DNA of 64,000 nucleotides from Entoloma clypeatum. Its lineage: Eukaryota; Basidiomycota; Agaricomycetes; Agaricales; Entolomataceae. The stretch is taken from assembly GCA_963565915.1 (NCBI GenBank), contig CAUXFO010000001.1, positions 1 to 64,000 of the forward strand, given 5' to 3'. The stretch's first letter is position 1. The number at the start of each line of letters is the position of its first letter. The position numbers and the translations under genes were made by a program. Of this stretch, positions 1 through 9,085 are shown in pieces. A model generated the notes under the pieces. It was not told the DNA's origin. It did not search any database and was given only the letters and a program-made list of their open reading frames with translations.

Positions 1-749
1 CTTTTAGACAAGTTCTCTGTGGTAGGCCAGATGTTTACAGCTAATTGCGGAACTTAGGGCGCAACCGAATTTTTTTTCCACGCGGAAAAATTCTCGTGTA
101 AAATGGATTTCGTTCAGTAAGACGCCTATATCTCATTCAATTCTTCATGTCAACATGTAGGACCAAAAGCATAAAGACCATAACAAAGTGTGGAGATGTG
201 CCATAATAGACAATTATTGCCCATTCACATTGACCATCTCCAACTACAATTCTTTCACGCCGTCCTCTTATACCTAAACCTGTTCTCCGATACCCTGTGA
301 GTGATATCTCTAAGCTTGCTTTAAAAAATCCAAGCATTATGCAAGGGGGGTGCGGGACCCAAATCCTGCACATGGGGTGGGGGGCATCAGGAAAAATCCA
401 CATGTGTCAGTAGCGGTCTGTAGGTGTAGTAGCTGTCATACCATAGCATGAGCCTGGTCCCCATAGCAGTCCATAGCATTGCATAGATATTTATCAGATC
501 TTTGTACCACTCCATATTTTCATATCAAGACAGCTACAATGTCTAAGATGACTCCAGTGTTCAATGTATTCTGTTAGACAACAGTCAATTCACCACTACA
601 GCCATGCATGACAGGATAGATGAATGTTAAATAGATCATATTGTGTCCACTACATACATACAAACATGCAATTGACTACAAAATCTACAGGCATCTCAAC
701 ATACCATGTGTCCACTGGGAACATATGACTGGGGACTGATTGTGGGATT
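1..749. other. No gene recognised
   Basis: I see no convincing coding region, RNA gene or repeat boundary here. The only open frames are short, low-complexity and without recognisable motifs. The stretch is moderately AT-rich and may be old decayed transposon sequence or true intergenic DNA. Confidence 0.5.
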
Positions 750-875
750 CATCCGCAGGTCGTGGGGGAGGCCATTGGGTTCGAGTGGACGCCGTAAGGC
801 ACTAGAGGACGCTGTTGGGCATGAGTGATGACTGTTGGGCAGAAGGAGCGACGAGAGGACACCATTTGGGGAGAA
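750..875. repeat. Degenerate 20-bp minisatellite, part 1
   Basis: Degenerate tandem units of about 20 bp contain a core like GCCGTTGGGCATGAG. The array is interrupted by Copia-1 after position 875, continues at 6652-7003, is interrupted again by a LINE and ends near 12140. The last five bases (GAGAA, 871-875) are the Copia-1 target-site duplication. Confidence 0.7.
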
Positions 876-1180
876 TGTTGAAGTTCCACCTGGGCGCTAG
901 CCACAGGTGTACTGAGCAACATAGCTACAGTGGAAGTACTCTACGATACCGCTATGGTCACTTACATGGTTTGGAGGGGGTAAGGCTAGTGAGAGCGGTT
1001 GAGGCTGGTGAGAGCGATGGAGCTGGTTAAGAGTCAAGAGACAACTTGTTGATATTGACAGTTTCCTGGTCTTATATACCGTACTACTGTTTGTACCAAC
1101 CAAACAAGTATGTAATGAAGATATGTAAAGGTCACGTGATGTAATCTAATCTAATCTATGTGATGGGAAAAGTTTCAACA
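876..1180 (-). repeat. Copia-1 3' LTR
   Basis: A 305-bp LTR, downstream in element orientation, with terminal TG...CA and short inverted ends TGTTGAA/TTCAACA. A TATA-like TATATAAG lies on the minus strand near 1071-1078, as expected for the U3 promoter. The adjoining run of seven C on the plus strand (1181-1187) is the polypurine tract. Confidence 0.93.
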
Positions 1181-1256
1181 CCCCCCCATATTTAGTACAT
1201 ACTTCTAAATACATCTTACTTTTTTCCCACATATATATATAGGTACTCTGTTTCGC

Positions 1257-2939
1257 CTAGTTTTTTATCAATCCGAAGTACGGGATAAACTTGGAAAAGA
1301 GGATTTTTCCCAGATTCTTAGTTAAAAGGTCTGCAGGGTTGTTTACTCCTTCAATGAATTCGACCGTAATTATTCCTTCGGAGACTTTTTCTCTGACGAA
1401 GTGGAATCGCATGTCAATGTGCTTGGATCGCTTCTCAGTTACAGGGTTGGATGTGATGAAGACGGAGCCGTTGTTATCTCCGTAGATCGGTACTGATCCG
1501 ATCTGCATTCCAAGTTCGGCAAGCATGCTTCTCAGCCATGTTGCTGCGCGACTGCAATCTGATAACGCCATATACTCTGCTTCTGTGGAAGAGAGGGCGA
1601 TGGTCTTTTGCGCCGATGATACCCATGTCACTGCTCCAGACGCCAGTGATATGAAGAAGCCAGTGGTAGACCTCCTCATGTTTTCATCTGACGCCCAGTC
1701 GGAGTCTGTGAATGCATAGATTCCTTTCCCTGAGTCGCCATCATACATGATTGCATAATTTCTTGTCGCCTTCAGATACCTGCAAATATCCCTAGCCACT
1801 TCTAAATGGCGTTTGGTGGGATTTGCGGAAAACTGCGACATTTTAATTACGGCAAAACAGATGTCTGGCCTTGTTCCAATCATCAGATATAGAAGTGATC
1901 CGATGACGGATTGGTACTTTGATCGAAGTTCTGCATTGGGTTCATCTTCGGACATCATGGGTTTGTAGCCCATAGGAAGTGGGGTATGGGTGGTGTTAGA
2001 TTCGCTCATCCCCATTCGTTCGAGTATTTTCTCAAGGTAAGGTACTTGATCGATGAAGATATGTTTCCCGCATTGCCTTATTTGGATAGAGAGAAATTCT
2101 TTCGGTTCCCCATCAGGTACAAGGTGCCCTAGGTCCCTACATTCCCATGTGGTCATAAAGGCCTTTTTCTTTTCTAGTGTGTATTCCCGGTTTGTGCCGA
2201 GAAAAGCAGAGTCGTCGACATAGATGACGGCGATTACAATTTCCCCGCTGGTACTTTTGTGAATGAACACTCCCGCATCGGAGTGAAGCCGGACAAAGCC
2301 GAGCTTTTTCATGGAGGAATCAAGTTCTCTCCACCAGGCTAATGCGGCCTGCTTAAGTCCATATAGAGCTTTGAATAGTTGGTACACGAGGTGTTCTTTC
2401 CCTTTTACTATGTAGCCCTCAGGTTGTCGCATGTAAATGACTTCATGGAGCGTTCCATAGAGGAAGGCTGATGAGATGTCCAAAAGTGTCATGAACCACC
2501 CTTCAAGGGCTGTCAATGCCAGTATTAGCCGGACAGTTTCATATCTTACGACTGGTGAGAAGATCTGATCAAAGTCGATCCCTTCTACCTGTGAAAAGCC
2601 TTTTGCGACGAGGCGTGCTTTCAGACGCCCGTCGGACTTTTCGTTGTAAACCCATTTGTTCCTTAGAGCTTTCCTCCCTGCAGGCAGGGGTACTAGCTCT
2701 GTGATCACCCCGCGGCGTTTGAGCATGTCTAGCTCTTTACGTTCAGCTGCATACCAGTCTTCTTTATTTGGAAGAGGATATATGTCTTTATGGGACATTT
2801 CAACAATGCCAACTTGGACTGATATCGCCTCCATCAGGAGGTCATTCATCCATGCCGTTTGACTGCCCAATCTCCGTCTTCGATCTAATTTTTCAAGATC
2901 AGACGCTGGAGTGTCTTCCCCATAGATGCTTCCTGGCAT
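1257..2939 (-). CDS. Copia-1 reverse transcriptase-RNase H
   Basis: A 560-residue open frame encoding the C-terminal half of a Copia polyprotein. The RT begins with the usual W..A...E...L.....W motifs, has VAKGFSQ and DISSAFLYG blocks and the catalytic YVDD in VIYVDDSAFL. The RNase H carries FTDSDWA and SSTEAEY, and the C-terminus has the Copia hallmarks SKHIDMRFHFVRE and NPADLLTK. The frame is intact. It lies in the -1 frame relative to the integrase ORF and overlaps it by more than 50 nt. The same arrangement is present in Copia-2, so it was inherited or is functional. The true start is unclear: the frame is open back to about 3013, and expression probably depends on a frameshift rather than on the ATG at 2939. 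Confidence 0.92.
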   Translation of the reverse strand: MPGSIYGEDTPASDLEKLDRRRRLGSQTAWMNDLLMEAISVQVGIVEMSHKDIYPLPNKEDWYAAERKELDMLKRRGVITELVPLPAGRKALRNKWVYNEKSDGRLKARLVAKGFSQVEGIDFDQIFSPVVRYETVRLILALTALEGWFMTLLDISSAFLYGTLHEVIYMRQPEGYIVKGKEHLVYQLFKALYGLKQAALAWWRELDSSMKKLGFVRLHSDAGVFIHKSTSGEIVIAVIYVDDSAFLGTNREYTLEKKKAFMTTWECRDLGHLVPDGEPKEFLSIQIRQCGKHIFIDQVPYLEKILERMGMSESNTTHTPLPMGYKPMMSEDEPNAELRSKYQSVIGSLLYLMIGTRPDICFAVIKMSQFSANPTKRHLEVARDICRYLKATRNYAIMYDGDSGKGIYAFTDSDWASDENMRRSTTGFFISLASGAVTWVSSAQKTIALSSTEAEYMALSDCSRAATWLRSMLAELGMQIGSVPIYGDNNGSVFITSNPVTEKRSKHIDMRFHFVREKVSEGIITVEFIEGVNNPADLLTKNLGKILFSKFIPYFGLIKN

Positions 2940-4945
2940 CTTCCGAACTCGTCGTTCCCTGATCGGTCGATCTGGTACTTGCTCGGTTCCAGAGTGGGTA
3001 TTCGCGGTTCATCATCAGGCTCACTGGCAGGCAATTCGTTGTCTGATTCAGGTTGATCCTGTTCAATGGGAACTGGGTCATGAGGTGTTTCACTGTGACT
3101 ATCGTCGTCATTGCTGCCGGGAATGAGATCCTCAAACTCATCAGCCGGCTCTGGGTCTTCCATTTCTGGGTGGTTTTCTGGCAACGGGTCGATGTGGCAT
3201 CTAGGGTACTTGCTTTCATCAAAGATAGCTTTCCCGCCCATGAAAATCGTGTTGGTCTCAGGATCCATGAAGCGGTATCCTTTGACCCCTGGTTTCGATC
3301 TGAGATAAATCATCAATCGGGATCTTGATTCCAGGGAGTTCCTACGTTTCTCCTTTGGGATATATACATATGCCTGACATCCAAATACTCTGACGCTGGA
3401 CATGTCGGGGATCTCATTGGTCACCCTGAAGTAAGGGGTTTTCCATTCAAGACGCTGCATGGGGGTTCTGTTGTAGAGAAATGCTGCGTGTTCCAAACAG
3501 AATTCCCACCACATAGGTGGTAAGCATGCATCGAAGCGCAATGCCTGAGATTTTTCCCATAGTGTTCGATTGATCCTTTCTGCTCTACCATTCTGCTGGT
3601 GCTGATATGGGAGCGTGACATCGATCAGAATTCCATGATCGGCAAGTACATCCTTGTATTCGTCAAATTCTCCACCTCCATCAACCCGCCATTTTTTAGG
3701 GGTGGCGGCGAATTGATTCTGGATCATCGCAAGGAATTGTTTCAGCGCTGTGATGGCGCCTGACTTTTTCCTAAGCAAGACGACCCAGACATGGGAAGAA
3801 AAATCGTCCAAAAAGGTAAGGAAATATTTGTACTTATGGTATGATGCCGTGGATATTTGCTTCAAATCCGAATGGATTAAATCAAAGGGTTTAACAGCCC
3901 TTGTCATTGAGTTGGGATAAGATTGATTCGGCATTTTCCCTTTTAGGCACCCCATGCAGCTTTCCTGTGATTTCTCACGTACTAACGTTCTGGGTACTCC
4001 TTTGGTACTGGTGGGAATCTTATTGAGCGCCTGGTCATTTGGGTGGCCAAGGCGTTTATGCCAGGTTTCAACAGTGATTTCGCTAGAGATCACATGGATT
4101 TGGTCATAGCGTATTTCAGTGTCTAACCAATAAATGGTTTGTCCGAGAATGTGAGGCGAGAACTGTATTTTGTTCTGTCCTTTGGAGATGTTAATTTCTC
4201 CACGCATTCCGTCTACTTTGTAACCGTGATTAAGGAAGACGCCTAGGGACAATAGGCGTGTGTCCATGTCCGGAATGTAGAATACAGGTCGGAGAAGATG
4301 GGTTTTTATTTCCCCATTTAGGGTATGCCGTACTGGAACGGCCCCAACTCCGAGAATTTCCAGTTTCTTTCCCTTTGCAGCTGTTTGGACAAATCGCTTA
4401 GCCTTGAGAGGCCTGTAGTACGCGAAGTCTTTAAACTCATGGGTAAAGTGTAACGATGCACCGGAATCTAAGATCCACTGGGCGCGTTCTTTCTCTTTGC
4501 AGTGTGAGCAGGACGCAAAATGTTTGATATATTTTTTGTACAGATCATCACTAAAGAGATCTATACTATCTGCATTGGTACTAGCTAATATATGTTCAAA
4601 CGTCTGTGCGTGATTATTAGTGTTTCCCATTTGGTCAAGTTTGAGAGAAGGATGTGACGAACCGTCAAGTTCGATCAGCCCATCTTCGAATTGTTCCGGC
4701 CCCATCCGCTCGCTTTGATGGTCTATGTCCATCATCCTGAGCGAGTCATCCAAGGGTGGAGTGACTCGACGCTGCTTGGGTGGTCTTTCATCTTCTTCTG
4801 GGATAATTGTATCCAGAATTTGAAGGTTCGACCCTGAGGGACGAGCACCAATGTTCCGCGCGAGTTTGCGGATGTGATCGTTCTTTTTCCACACGGACGG
4901 TTTTCCAGAAGAAAGCCCGGTGTACTGTGACGGAGGCGGGTTCAT
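2885..4945 (-). CDS. Copia-1 protease-integrase segment
   Basis: A 686-residue open frame immediately downstream of the gag stop codon. In order I see a protease site WILDSGASLHF (the catalytic Asp-Ser-Gly is intact here), a zinc-binding integrase N-terminus with WHKRLGHP and a later C..C pair (SCMGCLKGK), and a DDE core with HSDLKQI, FLDDFSSHVW, DGGGEF and NGRAERINRT. These are standard Copia protease and integrase blocks. The frame ends TTG AAA AAT TAG while the RT frame continues in -1. It starts at the ATG directly after the gag stop, a start created by the nonsense change rather than a natural one. Confidence 0.9.
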   Translation of the reverse strand: MNPPPSQYTGLSSGKPSVWKKNDHIRKLARNIGARPSGSNLQILDTIIPEEDERPPKQRRVTPPLDDSLRMMDIDHQSERMGPEQFEDGLIELDGSSHPSLKLDQMGNTNNHAQTFEHILASTNADSIDLFSDDLYKKYIKHFASCSHCKEKERAQWILDSGASLHFTHEFKDFAYYRPLKAKRFVQTAAKGKKLEILGVGAVPVRHTLNGEIKTHLLRPVFYIPDMDTRLLSLGVFLNHGYKVDGMRGEINISKGQNKIQFSPHILGQTIYWLDTEIRYDQIHVISSEITVETWHKRLGHPNDQALNKIPTSTKGVPRTLVREKSQESCMGCLKGKMPNQSYPNSMTRAVKPFDLIHSDLKQISTASYHKYKYFLTFLDDFSSHVWVVLLRKKSGAITALKQFLAMIQNQFAATPKKWRVDGGGEFDEYKDVLADHGILIDVTLPYQHQQNGRAERINRTLWEKSQALRFDACLPPMWWEFCLEHAAFLYNRTPMQRLEWKTPYFRVTNEIPDMSSVRVFGCQAYVYIPKEKRRNSLESRSRLMIYLRSKPGVKGYRFMDPETNTIFMGGKAIFDESKYPRCHIDPLPENHPEMEDPEPADEFEDLIPGSNDDDSHSETPHDPVPIEQDQPESDNELPASEPDDEPRIPTLEPSKYQIDRSGNDEFGRCQEASMGKTLQRLILKN

Positions 4946-5983
4946 TCATTGCAGGAGCGACTGCATTCTCGTGGAATCGGGCTGGGTGGTACTTAATGTT
5001 TTCCCATGGCCAGTGACAGTGGTGAAGGATGGTGTCGGAAGAGGAGGGAAGTGGATGGCGGGAGCAACAAACTCAACCGTTTCCTCCATATGTTCGGACG
5101 CGTTGTCCGCAGTGTTGGTGCTTTTCTTCTGATTGCGCCAGCATCCTTTTCCCTTCTTCTTTTCAGAAGCGGTACTATGGTCGGTCGAGTTAGGCTGCTC
5201 GTCAGCGTCGTTCTGCGGGGTACTCAGCTTTTGCTGCTTTTCCCATTTGGGGTCCTGTCCCTTGTGTTTTGTCCCGGAAATTTTCCGGGCCTGCTCATTG
5301 GACGTACGAGTAGACCCGACCGAATACTTGCGCCTGTATTCTGAGATGATGCTCTCGGCGACGGCTTTGTAGGTGAAATCGTCGGCGTCGTAGACCTGGA
5401 AAAGGGCGGTGGAGAGTGACGACCAGGCATCGGGAATCACATTGGCCAGGATCATTGCCTGCATCAGATCGGGGACGATAAAGTTCGAATCGGCGAGCCG
5501 AGCGAAAAGAGACCCCAGGCATTCGATTTCAGGCACGGGGTCGCGTCCAGACAGCTTGAAGGTGGCGGCGGTCTTGAAGTCGCCGAAGATGACAGCCGGG
5601 GATACCTTGGAGTAGGCATCCTTCAGCGTTTTCCACGCGTTAAGTGCCGAGGTGCTGTCTTTGATGTGTCGCCTGATCACCTCGGAAACTTTCAGACAGA
5701 TCGCTCCAAGGGCTATGTCGTCGTCCCTAATCCAGGCCTTTTCTTCCTTGCGGAAGCCGGGCTGGTCAACAGTGGTAACCAGCACAGGAGGGGCAGCGGC
5801 GGTGGGACCGGGAGTGGAGACCATAGTGGTGAAGTCGGCGATCACAGGACGAGTGATGTCGCCAGAGACGATGCGCCAGACTCCTTGATGGAGGAGGTAA
5901 GACTTCATTTTCTCGGCCCAGCTCTGGTAGTCGATGCCGTCAAAGGCGGTGATGATGTTGAGGGCAGAGCGAGAGGTAGACAT
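4946..5983 (-). CDS. Copia-1 gag with premature stop
   Basis: 345 residues starting MSTSRSALN, with the FDGIDYQSWAEKMKSYL block typical of the UBN2/DUF4219-type gag N-terminus of Copia elements. Basic and polar low-complexity sequence follows. I see no CCHC zinc knuckle. The frame ends at a TGA where Copia-2 has CGA (Leu-Gln-Arg-Met), so one C-to-T change at a CpG separated gag from the rest of the polyprotein. Its role would be the structural shell of the cytoplasmic virus-like particle. Confidence 0.88.
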   Translation of the reverse strand: MSTSRSALNIITAFDGIDYQSWAEKMKSYLLHQGVWRIVSGDITRPVIADFTTMVSTPGPTAAAPPVLVTTVDQPGFRKEEKAWIRDDDIALGAICLKVSEVIRRHIKDSTSALNAWKTLKDAYSKVSPAVIFGDFKTAATFKLSGRDPVPEIECLGSLFARLADSNFIVPDLMQAMILANVIPDAWSSLSTALFQVYDADDFTYKAVAESIISEYRRKYSVGSTRTSNEQARKISGTKHKGQDPKWEKQQKLSTPQNDADEQPNSTDHSTASEKKKGKGCWRNQKKSTNTADNASEHMEETVEFVAPAIHFPPLPTPSFTTVTGHGKTLSTTQPDSTRMQSLLQ

Positions 5984-6346
5984 TGTAGATGAATCTAAAA
6001 AAGGGTTCCCAATCAGTGATGTGTTTATGAATATGATTCAAGAAAACAATTAAATGATTCCTTATGACATATTCCCTTTAGGAATAGTGGTCACGGGAAA
6101 ACCCTTTATGTCAGAAACGTATAAGGTGCGATCAACGTTTCCACATGGAGTGTACTAGGTCAATCCCCTTTTAGGGACGTCTCATGACAGGTACTTGTTG
6201 TAATGACGTTCCCAGGTTCATATGTGAAGAAGTAAGACTCAGAACCTAGATCTTTCGATCGGTTCTTTTGCCAACCAGGGTAGAGTGGGCAGGTACTTGC
6301 TGTTGCCAGCGTTCCCAAGTCCCTCTGCTATCCGGGGCCCATAACC
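5984..6346 (-). promoter_or_regulatory. Copia-1 5' leader and primer-binding site
   Basis: Untranslated leader between the 5' LTR and gag. Directly against the LTR the minus strand reads GGTTATGGGCCC (plus-strand GGGCCCATAACC at about 6335-6346). This is complementary to the anticodon stem-loop of initiator tRNA-Met, the half-tRNA priming known for Drosophila copia. The plus strand just before it also contains CCTCTGCTA, resembling the 3' acceptor end of the same tRNA. Confidence 0.75.
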
Positions 6347-6651
6347 TGTTGAAGTTCCACCTGGGCGCTAGCCACAGGTGTACTGAGCAACATAGCTACA
6401 GTGGAAGTACTCTACAATACCGCTATGGTCACTTACATGGTTTGGAGGGGGTAAGGCTAGTGAGAGCGGTTGAGGCTGGTGAGAGCGATGGAGCTGGTTA
6501 AGAGTCAAGAGACAACTTGTTGATATTGACAGTTTCCTGGTCTTATATACCGTACTACTGTTTGTACCAACCAAACAAGTATGTAATGAAGATATGTAAA
6601 GGTCACATGATGTAATCTAATCTAATCTACATGATGGGAAAAGTTTCAACA
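6347..6651 (-). repeat. Copia-1 5' LTR
   Basis: A 305-bp LTR, upstream in element orientation, nearly identical to 876-1180. It carries the promoter and is followed on its outer side by the GAGAA target duplication. Confidence 0.93.
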
Positions 6652-7003
6652 GAGAAGAGGCCGTTGGGCAGGAGGGACACCATTAAGCATGAGGGGCGGC
6701 CGTTGGAAATGAGAGACGGCCATTAGGCACAAGTAAGGGATGCCGTTGGGCACAAGAGGTGGTAGTTAGGCTGGTGACCAGAGGAGGGCATTGAGTGTGA
6801 GTAGTAGAGGCTGTTCAGAATGAGAGGATGCCACTGGGCATGAGAAGAGGCCATTGGGCAGAAGGGACACTGTTGGGCGTGAATGGCAGCTGTTGGGCAG
6901 AAGGGGCGCCATTGGGCGCTAATAGTCTGTTGGTAATGAGAGGAAGGCCGTTGGGCATGAATGGCAGCCGTTGGGCAAAGGGGAGGCTGTTGGGAATGAG
7001 AGA
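6652..7003. repeat. Degenerate 20-bp minisatellite, part 2
   Basis: About 17 imperfect units of roughly 20 bp with core GGC.GCCGTTGGGCATGAG, often ending in GTTGGGC. Both Copia-1 and the LINE inserted inside this array. The final 16 bases (6988-7003) are repeated after the LINE poly(A) tail and are its target-site duplication. Confidence 0.8.
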
Positions 7004-7090
7004 ACGGGCAGTCTGGCGTAATGGTCATGCTGTCTGCATCTTAGGCTTGATCACCTAGGGAAAGGTTGCCAGTTCAAACCCGGCTGAACT
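7004..7090 (+). promoter_or_regulatory. tRNA-like Pol III promoter (A box, B box)
   Basis: An A box TGGCGTAATGG begins at 7014 and a B box AGTTCAAACCC begins at 7071. The A-box region can fold as a D arm (GCGT/ATGC stem) and the B-box region as a T arm (GCCAG/CCGGC, four of five pairs). The spacing resembles a Leu or Ser tRNA with a long variable arm. The acceptor halves do not pair and the anticodon stem is weak, so this is not a working tRNA. Pol III usually starts about 10 bp before an A box, which is exactly the insertion start defined by the TSD. Confidence 0.65.
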
Positions 7091-7920
7091 CAACACCTTG
7101 TAAGTCTACCGTGGGAATGTCTCCTAAGGTAGCATAAAGTTGAGGGTGCACGAAGTAGTCATGTGTCATTACCTAATACATCACATGATGGAACGTGTTG
7201 CCGCAACACCCCAAGTAGCCTCCGCCCCATGGGGTGTATGGTGATGCCCGTAAAGGGACCGAACAACTGGATAGGGGATGATAAGAGGGGGAATCCGTGG
7301 AAAAACAAACCGAATATGGGATATGCCCCCATCAGGTCACCCCCCCCTGCATAAATTGAACCTCCATTGGGGTAACTCCCTTGTTAGAGGGGTTCCACTC
7401 TCGCTTGCAGGCCGCATCACTGGGGGGGCTCGTGGTGTATCCATGTGCTGGTTCCCTGGGTATGTACTAGGCTGAGAGGTGCTATGTAGGTCGTTAGTCA
7501 TCTGCCTGTGGGCCCACATCACTGGGCTTTAACTCCCTGGGTATGTCAAAGGGTCTTAACAACTCCGGATCAGTGGCTTGTCCCTGAGTGATCCATCCGG
7601 TTGGGCGATGGCAAGACAGAGATCCTGGACAGTGTGGGGATCCGCGCCAGATGGCATCAGTGAACCACCTGCCAGGAAACGGGAAACTGGGGCGGACGTG
7701 GTCTTCGGGCCGAAACCTGCCGAGTGTAAAAGACTCCTCCAGCGGGCCGTAGCAGACAGGGACAGTCCCTCTGATCTGGCTCGAGAGCACTATATCCTCT
7801 GTCGGTTCTCCTGATGTAGTAATAAGTCAGGTGAGAATCTAAGTTGATTCCGGGGTGGGGCTGTAAAAAGCCGGGGCAAAAACCCCATAATACCAGGCTC
7901 CTCCCGCAAGGGGGGGGCCT
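7091..7920 (+). other. LINE 5' leader without ORF1
   Basis: About 830 bp between the tRNA-like head and the first recognisable endonuclease codons. No reading frame is long or recognisable enough to be an ORF1 gag-like protein. GC-rich short inverted stretches lie at about 7855-7920, next to where endonuclease homology abruptly begins, so an internal deletion junction probably sits there. Confidence 0.55.
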
Positions 7921-9085
7921 AAACTTTGTATAGATGAGGATCTTCGACCCCGCGCCATTGTTTACGTGCATAGACGGTGTACCGCCATGAAACCTAAACT
8001 TCGCTCAGACATCATCCGTCACCGAGATGTCAACCTAATTTCGCTATCTGTCCCCGAGGGCCAGATCAACCTAATTAATGCTTACTCGGATTCGCAGGGC
8101 ACGGCCATTCGCATCCTTGCCACCCTTGGAACATCCCTTCCTCCCATTCGGTATCTAGGCGGCGATTTTAATTGCCCCGCGCCGCTATGGGACCCTGAAG
8201 TGTTGCGCCACAACCACAATGCATCTCTCCTTTCAGACTTCGCATTCGCGCATGGTCTTGTTCATCATAGGACTGGGTTTACCCATTTCCCTAAGAACAA
8301 CAATACCCCGTCCATCATTGACCTGGTCTTCCTCCCTAACACGGACAAAGACTCAGTCATCAAACTTGGGAGCCCAGATGAGTCGGACCACCGTTCGATT
8401 ATCACCCTCCTCAGATCCCCCCTCATTAACGCGAAGGAACGCTACCATATAGTACCAGACTCGGAGGAGGAAACTCACTTCCTGTCGGCACTCACGGAAT
8501 CCATTGCCTCCATCCCTATCCCAGTTACAACCACTAGGGAGGACATCACTAGTATTACCCAGAAGGTGCAGGAGCTCATTCTGGCTGAGTGGACCAAATT
8601 CTCTCGCTCTCCCCGGGACTCGTTCCGGTCGAAGGGCTGGTGGGATAAGGACTGTAAAGCTGGGTGGCGCACCTATTCCAACTCGGGCAAGACAGACCAA
8701 GACTGGCGCGACATGCATAAAATCATCCGCACCGCCAAATGAAACTTCTTTGACAAGAAAATCGACGAAGTCTCCAACAAAAACAAGCGTCCTTGGGACC
8801 TTACCTCCTGGGTCGGCCCACGAAAGAATGCCTCCCCGGAGGCCATTATTTTCGATGGCAAGACCTGCTCCTCGACTGCTGAGACCTGTGAGGCATTTCA
8901 TAAGTCTTTTCAGTCTGCCGAAGCACGCCCTGTCGACCCCGATAGGCTGCGCAGTGCTCTCGAACCTCAGCCCAAAAGGGCTTGGGTCCCATTCACATCG
9001 CAAGAGGTCCTCCAGGCCCTGGCCGGCTGCTCCAGCCGGTCGGCCCCTGGCCCCGACCATCTTACATGGTCCCATCTCAAGTGTT
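7921..9085 (+). pseudogene. LINE ORF2 5' part: endonuclease C-half and RT N-terminus
   Basis: In the frame containing 7966 the translation includes RPRAIVYVHRR, then GGDFNCP, then IIDLVF and SDHRSI. These are the middle and C-terminal blocks of an AP endonuclease, and the final SDH is its catalytic motif. The N-terminal catalytic region is absent. A TGA at 8740-8742 interrupts the frame (probably from CGA), after which the linker and RT N-terminus continue to SAPGPDHLTWSHLK. A -1-type frame change near 9073-9085 moves the remainder to the next frame. Confidence 0.85.

Larger units (their letters stand above)
876..6651 (-). mobile_element. Copia-1, complete Ty1/Copia LTR retrotransposon
   Basis: A 5776-bp element on the minus strand, bounded by two 305-bp LTRs (876-1180 and 6347-6651) that start TGTTGAA and end TTCAACA. 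A 5-bp target-site duplication GAGAA flanks it (871-875 and 6652-6656). In element orientation the order is LTR, primer-binding site, gag, protease-integrase, RT-RNase H, a G7 polypurine tract at 1181-1187 and LTR. The LTRs differ at only a few sites that I can see (for example CTACG/CTACA and CACGTG/CACATG), all of CpG-transition type, so the insertion is fairly recent. One gag stop codon makes it non-autonomous as read. Copia-2 at 28580-34358 is a sister copy. Confidence 0.95.

Noticed and set aside
815..1030. Open frame overlapping the Copia-1 LTR (repeated at 6268-6501)
   Set aside because: It lies within LTR sequence, has no homology and reappears only because the LTR is repeated.
6723..7058. 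Open frames of about 75-100 codons on both strands
   Set aside because: They are by-products of the 20-bp minisatellite; both strands stay open because of the repeat.
7004..7090. Functional tRNA gene
   Set aside because: Acceptor halves do not pair, the anticodon stem is weak and U33 is absent. Only the promoter boxes and the D and T arms survive.
8982..9083. N-terminus of the 967-codon LINE frame
   Set aside because: This stretch is the wrong frame over SAPGPDHLTW coding sequence; the genuine RT enters this frame only after the frameshift near 9080.
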